Shown here piece by piece: positions 17,550 through 26,400 of a DNA stretch of 64,000 nt (positions are counted from its first letter, which is position 1; the number at the start of each line of letters is the position of its first letter). The notes beneath the pieces are model-generated. The model did no database searches, was not told where the DNA came from, and worked only from the letters and a program-made list of their open reading frames with translations. The stretch covers positions 1 through 64,000 of the forward strand of contig NZ_DGLI01000028.1 of NCBI RefSeq assembly GCF_002387895.1, in the 5' to 3' direction. This stretch comes from Clostridium sp. UBA4548. Lineage in GTDB: Bacteria; Bacillota; Clostridia; Clostridiales; Clostridiaceae. The translations under genes were made by a program, and so were the position numbers.

Positions 17550-18508
17550 TATATCAACTCTTTTTCTAATATTTCCATGAGTTTTAACTTAATATCTGAA
17601 ATACTTCCTTCAAAGGCAAAGCCAGCTGCTCTAATGTGTCCGCCACCATTAAACTGCTCTGCTATTCTTCTTACATCCACCTTGTTTTTAGATCTTAAGC
17701 TAACCTTAACCACTTCATCACTCTCTTTAATTAATACAACTACTTCTACATCTTTAATCATTGATCCGTATGTAAGTACATCTGAAGTATCTGACTTTTC
17801 AAGCCCTAATTCCTCCAACATGTGTTTTGTTATATACATAAACACTGCATTATCATTGAGTTCTAAAGTCATTGAATCAATTACTTTCCCATAAAGCTTT
17901 ACTCTATTAAATTTCTTATTGTCAAAAATAGTTCTGTGAATTTCGCTAAAATCTATTCCTGTATTAATCACATCTCCTGCAATTGTATGAGTGACAGAAG
18001 TTGTATTAGAGTGTCTAAAAGATCCAGTATCTGTTAGTAGTGAGGTGTACAAAGATATACCCATGTCCTTAGTTAGTTTTACACCTAACAACTGTAACAT
18101 TTGGTATATAATTTCCCCCACGGCTGCTGCATTAGTATCAACAAAATTATAATCTGCATATAATTCATTTGATAGGTGGTGATCTATATTAACTAAGGTA
18201 TAACTTCTATTTTCCTGCATTATATCCGCATTAATTCTTTTAAAATCTCCACAATCTAATACTACTACTAAGTCTGTGTTGTCATCTACTACATATTTTT
18301 CTCCAGTTATCTCATTGCTACAAGGTAAATACTTAAAAGTTTCTGGAAGTACCTCTTTACATAAAATATGGACATTTTTATTAAGTGCCCTAAGCCCTTG
18401 TAAAAGGGCTGTGGCACTTCCTAAAGAATCTCCATCTGGGGATGTGTGAAAGGTAATAGCAATGTTTTGGCTTTCTTTTATAGCCTTAAGAATATTATTC
18501 ATTATCAT
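17549..18508 (-). CDS. nrnA: Bifunctional oligoribonuclease/PAP phosphatase NrnA
   Basis: A 319-residue DHH/DHHA1 phosphoesterase that degrades nano-RNAs from the 5' end and dephosphorylates 3'-phosphoadenosine 5'-phosphate. Metal-site motifs are visible: HTSPDGDSLGS near the start, DCGD, DHH in NIDHHLSN, and the DHHA1 GGGHIRAAG near the C-terminus. It overlaps rbfA by 14 bp and truB by 1 bp. The first ATG is preferred because AAGGAG lies 10 nt ahead. Confidence 0.95.
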   Translation of the reverse strand: MIMNNILKAIKESQNIAITFHTSPDGDSLGSATALLQGLRALNKNVHILCKEVLPETFKYLPCSNEITGEKYVVDDNTDLVVVLDCGDFKRINADIMQENRSYTLVNIDHHLSNELYADYNFVDTNAAAVGEIIYQMLQLLGVKLTKDMGISLYTSLLTDTGSFRHSNTTSVTHTIAGDVINTGIDFSEIHRTIFDNKKFNRVKLYGKVIDSMTLELNDNAVFMYITKHMLEELGLEKSDTSDVLTYGSMIKDVEVVVLIKESDEVVKVSLRSKNKVDVRRIAEQFNGGGHIRAAGFAFEGSISDIKLKLMEILEKELI

Positions 18509-18860
18509 CGCTATTCTTCTCCTTTATAGCTTCGAATAATGTGTTAAGGTGCTGAGCTTTATCTAAAGTTGCATCAAGTTCAATTAGTACTTGCGGTACA
18601 TGTCTTAGCTTTACATTTTTTCCTATTTCTTTTCTCATAAAGCCTGTTGAACTTTTTAACGCGTCCAAAGTATTTGCTTTTTGCTCTTCACTTCCAAAAA
18701 TACTTACAAAAACCTTTGCATAGCTTAAATCTTTAGTTACCTCAACATCAGTTACGCTTACCATAGCAGTTAATCTAGGATCTTTTAGTTTGTTTTGTAT
18801 TGTATTACTTACTTCTTTCTTAATTTCCTCATTAATTCTACCACCTCTATAATTAGCCAC
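18495..18860 (-). CDS. rbfA: 30S ribosome-binding factor RbfA
   Basis: A 121-residue KH-fold maturation factor that binds the 5' helix region of 16S rRNA during late 30S assembly and cold adaptation. The start is taken as GTG, giving MANYRGGRINEE, the usual N-terminus of the family, with AAGGAG 9 nt upstream. A TTG three codons earlier would lie directly on the ribosome site. It sits 18 bp after infB and overlaps nrnA. Confidence 0.96.
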   Translation of the reverse strand: MANYRGGRINEEIKKEVSNTIQNKLKDPRLTAMVSVTDVEVTKDLSYAKVFVSIFGSEEQKANTLDALKSSTGFMRKEIGKNVKLRHVPQVLIELDATLDKAQHLNTLFEAIKEKNSDDNE

Positions 18861-18878
18861 GTAACTCAACTCCTTATG

Positions 18879-20969
18879 TTATATTTGTTTAGGTTTAATT
18901 TCTTCCATAGTATAAGCTTCTATAATGTCGCCTTCTTTAATATCATTAAATTTCTCAACACTAATTCCACACTCGAATCCTGCTGCTGCTTCTTTAACAT
19001 CATCCTTAAATCTTTTTAAAGATGCTAAAGTTGATTCAAATATTACAATGCCTTCTCTAAGCACTCTTACGCTGCTGTTTCTAGTGATTTTACCATTTAA
19101 AACATAACATCCCGCAATTGTGCCAACATTAGAAATTTTATATACAGCTCTAACTTCAACTCTACCAAGAACTACTTCCTTATATTCTGGTTCAAGCATT
19201 CCCAGCATAGCAGCTTTAATATCATCTAGAGCATTGTATATGATTCTATAAGTTTTTATTTCAACGTTATCTCTCTCACCTACAGCAATAGCATTATTAT
19301 CTGGTCTTACGTTAAATCCAATTATTATTGCATTTGAAGCATAAGCTAAAGATACGTCTGTTTCAGTAATAGCACCTACTCCACCATGAATAACTCTTAC
19401 TTTTACATTGTCTGTAGAAAGTTTTTCAATTGATTGTCTTATAGCTTCAACAGAACCTTGAACGTCTGCTTTAACTATAACGCTTAGTTCTTTAACTTTT
19501 CCTTCTTGAATTTGACTATATAAGTTTTCCATAGAAACTCTATTAGATGATTGGAAGTTTTCTTGTCTAATCTTTTCTTTTCTTGATTCAGCCATGTTTC
19601 TAGCTGTTTTTTCATCTTTAACTACAATAAATCTATCTCCCGCTGCTGGAACTTCAGAAAGTCCTAACACCTCAACTGGAATAGATGGTCCTGCAGCCTT
19701 AATTTTTTTCCCTTTATCATCAAGCATAGCTCTTATTCTTCCATAAGTTGTTCCAACGATTATAGAATCACCAGTGCTTAAAGTTCCATTTTGAACTAAT
19801 AGTGTTGCAACAGGTCCTCTTCCTTTATCAAGCTTAGCTTCAACTACTGTTCCTTTTGCATTTCTCTTAGGATTTGCAGTAAGCTCTAACATTTCGGAAG
19901 TCAACGTTACCATTTCAAGTAATGTATCTAATCCCTCTCTAGTGTGTGCAGATACTGGAACACAAATTGTATCTCCACCCCAGTCCTCTGATAAAAGTCC
20001 ATGTTCTGTTAACTCTTGTTTAACTTTATCTGGGTTAGCTGCTGGTCTATCCATTTTATTTATAGCTACAATCATAGGAACTTTAGCTGCTTTACAGTGA
20101 TTAATAGCTTCTACAGTTTGTGGCATTATTCCATCATCAGCTGCTACAACTAATATAACTATATCTGTTATTTGGGCTCCTCTAGCTCTCATAGCTGTAA
20201 AAGCTTCGTGTCCAGGTGTATCTAAGAAAGTTACCTTTTCATCATTAACATCTACAGTGTAAGCACCTATATGCTGAGTTATTCCACCAGCTTCAGTAGA
20301 AGTTACCTTTGAATGCTTTATTGCATCCAATAAAGAAGTTTTACCATGGTCAACGTGTCCCATTACAGTTACAATTGGTGGTCTTTTTTCTTCATTTTCT
20401 TCATTGTCTTCGCTGTCTTCTACGTTTTCAGCATATACTTCCTCAGCTGCAAGCTTTCCAGCTTCTGCTTCTTTTAGTACTGCTAGTGAACCAAATTTCT
20501 CTATAACTTTTTCAGCTATATTAAAATCAATTTCTTGATTCATATTAGCCATAACACCTTCAAATATTAATGCCTTAATTACTTCTGTTGCTGGTTTCTT
20601 TAATTTTTCTGCTAAATCCTTAACTACAATGGTTCCTTCTAATTCTATAACTTCATCTACTGAATCTTCTATTTTTTTGTCCTCTTCTCTCTTATCGTTT
20701 AGGCCTCTTTTAATCTTACTGTTTTTTCTCTCTTGTTTCTTAATATCTTCATTAACCAACTCTTCATATTCTTCTACAATTTCTTTTTTGTCTTCATCTG
20801 AAGTTTTTTTCTCAGAGTAGAGTTCCTTTATAAGTTCTCCATCTTCTTCATCAATAACACTCATATGGTTTTTTGCTTCTATACCAAATTCTTCTAATAA
20901 AACAGTAATAAGTTCCTTACTTGATACTTCTAATTCTTTAGCTAATTCATATATTCTTAATTTTGACAA
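18879..20969 (-). CDS. infB: Translation initiation factor IF-2
   Basis: A 696-residue GTPase that brings initiator tRNA to the 30S subunit. The N-terminal IF2N helix (SKLRIYELAKELE) leads to a charged linker and a second IF2N repeat, then the G domain with GHVDHGKTS near 204-212, DTPGHEAF and NKMD, then domains II-IV. The start is assigned to TTG: the frame extends to a GTG three codons upstream, but that lies in the GGGGGTGA ribosome site, and TTG reproduces the canonical M-x-K-x-R-x-YELAKEL start. Confidence 0.97.
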   Translation of the reverse strand: MSKLRIYELAKELEVSSKELITVLLEEFGIEAKNHMSVIDEEDGELIKELYSEKKTSDEDKKEIVEEYEELVNEDIKKQERKNSKIKRGLNDKREEDKKIEDSVDEVIELEGTIVVKDLAEKLKKPATEVIKALIFEGVMANMNQEIDFNIAEKVIEKFGSLAVLKEAEAGKLAAEEVYAENVEDSEDNEENEEKRPPIVTVMGHVDHGKTSLLDAIKHSKVTSTEAGGITQHIGAYTVDVNDEKVTFLDTPGHEAFTAMRARGAQITDIVILVVAADDGIMPQTVEAINHCKAAKVPMIVAINKMDRPAANPDKVKQELTEHGLLSEDWGGDTICVPVSAHTREGLDTLLEMVTLTSEMLELTANPKRNAKGTVVEAKLDKGRGPVATLLVQNGTLSTGDSIIVGTTYGRIRAMLDDKGKKIKAAGPSIPVEVLGLSEVPAAGDRFIVVKDEKTARNMAESRKEKIRQENFQSSNRVSMENLYSQIQEGKVKELSVIVKADVQGSVEAIRQSIEKLSTDNVKVRVIHGGVGAITETDVSLAYASNAIIIGFNVRPDNNAIAVGERDNVEIKTYRIIYNALDDIKAAMLGMLEPEYKEVVLGRVEVRAVYKISNVGTIAGCYVLNGKITRNSSVRVLREGIVIFESTLASLKRFKDDVKEAAAGFECGISVEKFNDIKEGDIIEAYTMEEIKPKQI

Positions 20970-20986
20970 AACTTTCACCCCCGAAT

Positions 20987-21301
20987 TTACGCTTGGTTCA
21001 TTTCATTCCATAACTGTAATAACCTTTCGCTCATGTTTTTATCTTTTACACAAAGCACATTGATTTCTGGCCTTCCTAAACAATGTCCTAAATCATCCTT
21101 AGAAACATGTTCAATAATAGGAATGCTTCTGTCACTACAATACTTTCTAAACTTGTTTTTAGTGTTCTCAGCACATTCTAAGGATAAAATTGTTAAATAA
21201 ACTCCATGCTTTTTTATATTCTCTTCGCACTTATTATATCCTTCTATTAGGTTACCTGATTTTTTAGTCAGTCCTAGAAATTGAAAAAATTTATTCTGCA
21301 T
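20987..21301 (-). CDS. L7Ae-family RNA-binding protein YlxQ
   Basis: A 104-residue L7Ae/L30e-like protein of the YlxQ family. The N-terminal FLGLTKKSGNLIEGYN motif is typical of this group, whose relatives bind kink-turn RNA. Its cellular role is not settled. It overlaps ylxR by 11 bp and ends 17 bp before the infB start, as in the nusA-infB operon of most Firmicutes, so a link to RNA or ribosome metabolism is inferred from context. Confidence 0.9.
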   Translation of the reverse strand: MQNKFFQFLGLTKKSGNLIEGYNKCEENIKKHGVYLTILSLECAENTKNKFRKYCSDRSIPIIEHVSKDDLGHCLGRPEINVLCVKDKNMSERLLQLWNEMNQA

Positions 21302-21560
21302 TCTCTATCTCTTCTTTCAGCTTAGCATATATTTCTTCGCTAATCTTACTTTCTAAATTACGCTCTAAACGTTTGGTTTTTACAGCTTTTTCTAAGCACT
21401 CTGCACTCTTGCAAATGTATGCTCCTCTGCCTGGTTTTTTTCCATGAAGATCTATCGATATCTCATTTTCTTTGTTTCTTACAACTCTTATAAGTTCTTT
21501 TTTAGGTTTCATCTCCATACATCCAGTGCACATTCTTTGTGGTATCTTTTTAACCTTCAT
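21291..21560 (-). CDS. rnpM: YlxR family protein (RNase P modulator RnpM)
   Basis: An 89-residue DUF448 protein with the family signature RMCTGCMEMKPKKELIRVV followed by GRGAYIC. The YlxR protein of Bacillus was shown to bind the RNase P RNA and lower its activity, hence RnpM. CTGC and a later cysteine are conserved. It lies between nusA (10 bp) and ylxQ (overlap), the standard order. Confidence 0.93.
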   Translation of the reverse strand: MKVKKIPQRMCTGCMEMKPKKELIRVVRNKENEISIDLHGKKPGRGAYICKSAECLEKAVKTKRLERNLESKISEEIYAKLKEEIENAE

Positions 21561-21570
21561 AAGATATCAC

Positions 21571-22686
21571 CTACACTTCAGAATTATTAACATCTTCATT
21601 TGTTAAAGATGCATTTGTTAAAGCAAGTTTATCTGCTTGAGACTTGCTTTTTATATCTATCTTCCATCCTGTAAGTCTTGCTGCAAGTCTAACATTTTGA
21701 CCTTCCTTGCCAATAGCTAAAGATAATTGATTGTCATCCACTACAACTTTAGCGCTTTTATTATCTTCATCAACGCTTACGTCTATAATTTTTGCTGGAC
21801 TTAGCGCATTAGCAATATATTCTTCTGGAAGTTTACTCCACTTTATAATATCTATTTTTTCATTTTTAAGCTCATTTACGATGTTTTGAACTCTTATACC
21901 TTTTGGTCCAACGCAAGCTCCCATAGCATCTACATCTTCATCTTTTGAATATACAGCTATTTTAGTTCTTGAGCCTGCTTCTCTAGATATGCTTTTTATC
22001 TCTACTACTCCACTATATATTTCTGGAACTTCAAGTTCAAAAAGTCTCTTTACTAGACCTGGGTGAGTTCTAGATACCACAATTTGAGGTCCTTTTGGAG
22101 TTTTCTTTACTTCTACAATATAAAGCTTTAACTTTTCGTTAAATTTATATTCCTCACCTGGCATTTGTTCGTTTGGTCCTAATACTGCTTCAAGCTTTCC
22201 TAAGTCAATAAATACGTTACCTCTATCTTTTCTTAGTACTGTTCCAGTTATAATATCAAATTCTTTTGTTATGAACTCATCATATATTATAGTTCTTTCT
22301 GCTTCTTTAATTCTTTGAATTACAACTTGCTTTGCCGCCTGAGCTGCAACCCTACCAAAATCTCTAGGTGTTACTTCAATTTCAGCAATATCTTCTAAAG
22401 CATATCTTGGGCTAATGTCCCTAGCATCTTCTAAAGATATTTCAATTACATCATCATACACTTCTTCTACAACTTCTTTTAATGAATAAACATGTGTTTC
22501 TCCTGTTTCTCTATTCATTACAACTCTCACATTTTGATCCTTAGCATGTGACTTTGCAAAGTTTTTCTTATATGCAGCGACTAGTGCATCTTCTAGTGTA
22601 TTAAATAATAACTCCTCACTGATACCTTTCTCAACTGCTAACTGTCTTATAGCATCAATGAATTCTTCTTTAAATCCCTCTCTCAT
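21571..22686 (-). CDS. nusA: Transcription termination/antitermination factor NusA
   Basis: A 371-residue RNA polymerase-binding factor that modulates pausing, intrinsic termination and antitermination. Domain order is the N-terminal polymerase-binding domain (1-125), S1 (about 135-200), KH1 and KH2 (about 205-345). There is no C-terminal acidic repeat, as is normal for Firmicutes; length equals the Bacillus protein. AAGGAGG precedes the ATG, 13 bp after rimP. Confidence 0.98.
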   Translation of the reverse strand: MREGFKEEFIDAIRQLAVEKGISEELLFNTLEDALVAAYKKNFAKSHAKDQNVRVVMNRETGETHVYSLKEVVEEVYDDVIEISLEDARDISPRYALEDIAEIEVTPRDFGRVAAQAAKQVVIQRIKEAERTIIYDEFITKEFDIITGTVLRKDRGNVFIDLGKLEAVLGPNEQMPGEEYKFNEKLKLYIVEVKKTPKGPQIVVSRTHPGLVKRLFELEVPEIYSGVVEIKSISREAGSRTKIAVYSKDEDVDAMGACVGPKGIRVQNIVNELKNEKIDIIKWSKLPEEYIANALSPAKIIDVSVDEDNKSAKVVVDDNQLSLAIGKEGQNVRLAARLTGWKIDIKSKSQADKLALTNASLTNEDVNNSEV

Positions 22687-22699
22687 TATTACTTCCTCC

Positions 22700-23161
22700 T
22701 TACAAAGATGGGTTTAGACTCACTGCAGAAACCTTTGATCTTGGTAAAACAACCTCGCTGCTTTCAACAGATAACACTATATTTTCTTCGTCAAAACTCT
22801 TTAATATTCCATCATACTTTTTCTTGCCATCAACTAAGCTATTTAGATTTACCAATACTGGATTATCAATATATCTACTTAAATGTTTTTCAGTATATAG
22901 AGTTCTAAACACTCCTGGAGAAGAGACTTCTAGATTATATTCATCTGATATTGGATCTTCTACATCCAAAACATCACTTATAGCTCTACTCACCTTTACA
23001 CAATTATCTAGGGCAACACCATTGTCACTATCTATATAAACTCTAAAAATATTTTGTCCTGCTTCTTTCACATATTCTAGATAATAAAGTTCGAATCCGT
23101 TACTCTCTACTATTGGTAAGGCTAATTTATTAAGTTTCTCTATTAGTCCATTATTTTTCAT
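22700..23161 (-). CDS. rimP: Ribosome maturation factor RimP
   Basis: A 153-residue factor needed for 30S maturation. It shows the RimP N-terminal alpha/beta domain (FELYYLEYVKEAGQNIFRVYID) with DPISDEYNLEVSSPG, and a C-terminal SH3-like domain. It is the first gene of the nusA-infB operon and has AAGGAGGG before the ATG. Twin terminators separate it from polC. Confidence 0.96.
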   Translation of the reverse strand: MKNNGLIEKLNKLALPIVESNGFELYYLEYVKEAGQNIFRVYIDSDNGVALDNCVKVSRAISDVLDVEDPISDEYNLEVSSPGVFRTLYTEKHLSRYIDNPVLVNLNSLVDGKKKYDGILKSFDEENIVLSVESSEVVLPRSKVSAVSLNPSL

Positions 23162-23327
23162 AGTTATTCCCTCCTTTTTAATATTTTTCTACATTATGTG
23201 AATATTAAACCTATAAAGACTTTTAAAATAAAAATTTTAATACATTCTTATAACAAAGCCACAAAGAAACCAATATAATTACTTATCTAAGATAAGTTTT
23301 AGCTATTGTCTCCTATATTATAATTAA

Positions 23328-23349
23328 AACGCAACTTTTAGGTTGCGTT
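23328..23349. terminator. Second hairpin after polC
   Basis: AACGCAAC and GTTGCGTT pair perfectly around a 6-nt loop, followed on the minus strand by TTAATTATAATA. It has a weaker T-tract than the first hairpin, so it may assist termination or start the rimP leader. Confidence 0.6.
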
Positions 23350-23358
23350 CTAATAAAG

Positions 23359-23383
23359 AGAGAGTAGGAAAACCCTACTCTCT
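23359..23383 (-). terminator. Terminator after polC
   Basis: AGAGAGTAGG and CCTACTCTCT form a 10-bp stem with a 5-nt loop, followed by CTTTATT on the minus strand, about 100 nt past polC. Confidence 0.75.
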
Positions 23384-23479
23384 GAAACAAAATTATGTTA
23401 ACTTACTAAACTAAATATTATTATAGCACAATGAGGCTCCTAATACAAGGAAAAACTTTTCCAGAAATATTTAGTATAT

Positions 23480-26400
23480 TTAAAATAAAGAAAGCTGGTT
23501 AGTTTCTGGTAAATCCCCCAGTGCACCATGGTTGCCCAGTGCTTCTATTACTGTTTTAGTTACCTTACTTCTATTACGCAAGTCCTCTTTAGAAATGAAC
23601 TCTCCATTTTGTCGTTCTTCAGCAATAGCCTTTGCTGCATTAACTCCAACTCCTTGTAGTCCACTTAGAGGAATCCTTATAAAATCACCTTCAATAGTAA
23701 ATTTTGTTGCCTCAGATTTATATATGTCCACTGGTAAGAATTTTATACCTCTTTTATACATTTCGTAAGATAATTCTAAAATTGTAAGCAATCCTTTTTC
23801 CTTAGTAGCAATGTTATTTCCCAAGGCATTAAGTTCATCCATTTTTGCTTTAATAGCTTCTTCACCCTTTATAACTATTTCTCCATCAAAATCGTCAGCT
23901 CTAACGGTAAAGTAAGTTGCGTAATAAGCTTTTGGATAATACACTTTAAAATAAGCTATTCTTACTGCCATGGTTACATAAGCTACCGCATGACCCTTAG
24001 GGAACATGTACTTAATCTTCTTACAAGAACCAATATACCACTCTGGCACATTATGTTCTCTCATTATGGCTTCATGTTCCTCTGATAAACCTTTTCCTTT
24101 TCTAACCTTCTCCATGATATTAAAGGCAGTTTTGGGTGGCAACCCCTTATAAATTAGGTAAACCATAATATCGTCTCTTGTAGATATACAATCTTTAAGG
24201 GTAGTAAACCCTTCTTTTATATAATATTGTGCATTGTTAAGCCATACATCTGTACCATGAGAAAGTCCAGAAATTCTCACCAAATCTGAAAAAGACTTAG
24301 GTTGAGTATCAATCAGCATTTGTCTTACAAACTTTGTTCCAAACTCAGGAATTCCATAGCTTCCAACTTCACAACCTAACTCCTCTTGTGTTAAACCTAA
24401 GGCCTCCGTAGAAGTAAATATACTAATAACCTTTGGGTCAGATAATGGTACTGTTCTTGGGTCTATTCCCGTTATATCTTGAAGCATTCTAAGTACTGTT
24501 GGATCGTCGTGCCCAAGAATATCAAGTTTTAAAAGTCTTCCACTTATGGAATGATAATCAAAGTGAGTAGTAATTATATCAGAATTAGGATCATCTGCTG
24601 GATGTTGAATTGGACAAAAGTTAAAAATTTCATTATCACTTGGAACAACCATTATCCCACCTGGGTGTTGCCCTGTAGTTCTTTTAACTCCCGTACATCC
24701 TAAAGTTAATCTCTCAATTTCTGCAGTATTAGCATTAATATTTCTTTCATCCATATACTTTTTAACATAACCATAAGCTGTTTTTTCTGCAATAGTTCCT
24801 ATAGTTCCTGCTTTAAAGGTGTATCCTTTTCCGAAAAGTACTTCTGTATATCTATGAATATCCCCCTGGTTGTCTCCAGAGAAGTTTAGATCTATATCAG
24901 GTTCTTTATCTCCCTCAAAACCTAAAAATGTTTCAAAAGGTATATCATGGCCATCTTTTATATAGGGTGTTCCACACTTTTCACAGTTTTTATCTGGTAA
25001 ATCCACCCCTGAACCAATAGAACCATCCATGATAAACTCACTGTTTTTACAATTTGGACAAACATAGTGAGGGGGTAGCCCATTAACCTCAGTGATATTA
25101 GTCATGGTAGCTACGAAAGAGGATCCAACAGAACCCCTTGAGCCAACTAAGTATCCATCAGCTAAGGACTTAGCTACCAACTTATGTGCGATCAAATAAA
25201 GCACTGCATAGCCATTTCCTATAATTGAGTTTAGCTCCTTATCTAGTCTCTTTTGAATTACTTCTGGTAAATCTTCTCCATATATATCAAAAACCTTTTC
25301 CATGGTCATGTTTCTAATTTCATCTTCTGCACCTTCAATTTTCGGTGGATAAGTTTCATCTGGAATAGGTTTAATAAACTCTATAGATTCTGCAATCTTA
25401 TTAGGATTAGTTATAACTACTTCTCTTGCTTTTTCTTCTCCTAAATAAGAAAATTCCCTTAACATTTCTGTAGTAGTCTTCAGATAAAGTGGCGCTTGAT
25501 TGTCAGCATCGCCAAATCCTTGGCCAGCCATGAGTATTCTTCTGAAAGCTTCATCAGTAGGATCCAAGAAGTGTACATCTCCCGTAGCTACAACTGGTTT
25601 ATTATAATATTCTCCTAGCTTACAGATCTTTCTATTTATTTCTCTCAGGCTATCCTCATTCTTTACCGAGTTGTTTTTTATCAAGAATTCATTATTTCCT
25701 AGAGGTTGAATTTCTAAATAGTCATAGAAGCTAACTAAACCTTCTAAATCATCAAAAGTTTTTCCACTTAAAACTGCTTTATATATTTGTCCTGCTTCGC
25801 ATGCCGAACCTATTATTAGCCCCTGCCTATACTCTTCAATTAAGCTCTTAGGAATTCTGGGTCTCCTTTGGAAATAATCTAAATTTGAAAAAGATATAAG
25901 CTTATATAAATTTTTAATACCTTCTTGAGTTTTAGCTAATATTATTACGTGATAAGTTGGGACTTTCTTAATATCAATATTTTTTAAGTATTCCCTATTT
26001 AAACTATCGATATCTAAAATTTGCCTTTCCATCAATATCTTAAAAGATTTCAGAAGAATTTCTGCTGTGGCCTTTGCATCATCTACAGCTCTATGATGGT
26101 TTTCAAGTGATATTCCAAGATGATTACAAATAACATTCAACTTATGTTTCTTTAATTCTGGAAACAAAAATCTTGCTAATGATAGAGTATCTAATATACC
26201 ATTGTTAAAGCTAAGGTTTAATCTTTTACAATTGGCTTTTATAAACCCCGTATCAAAATCCGCATTGTGAGCAACTACAATGCTATCTTCTATAAATTCT
26301 AAGAATTTAGGAAGTATAGCTTTAATTGTCTCAGCCCCTTTAACCATATCATTATTTATCCCTGTAAGTTCTGTAATCTTATAAGGTATTGATATTTCTG

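Larger units (their letters stand above)
23162..23479. other. polC-rimP intergenic region (318 bp)
   Basis: It carries two terminator-like hairpins after polC (23359-23383 and 23328-23349) and a 17-nt palindrome at 23281-23297 (ACTTATC, TAA, GATAAGT). The promoter of the rimP-ribF operon should lie between about 23170 and 23280, but no clear hexamer pair was found. Confidence 0.6.
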
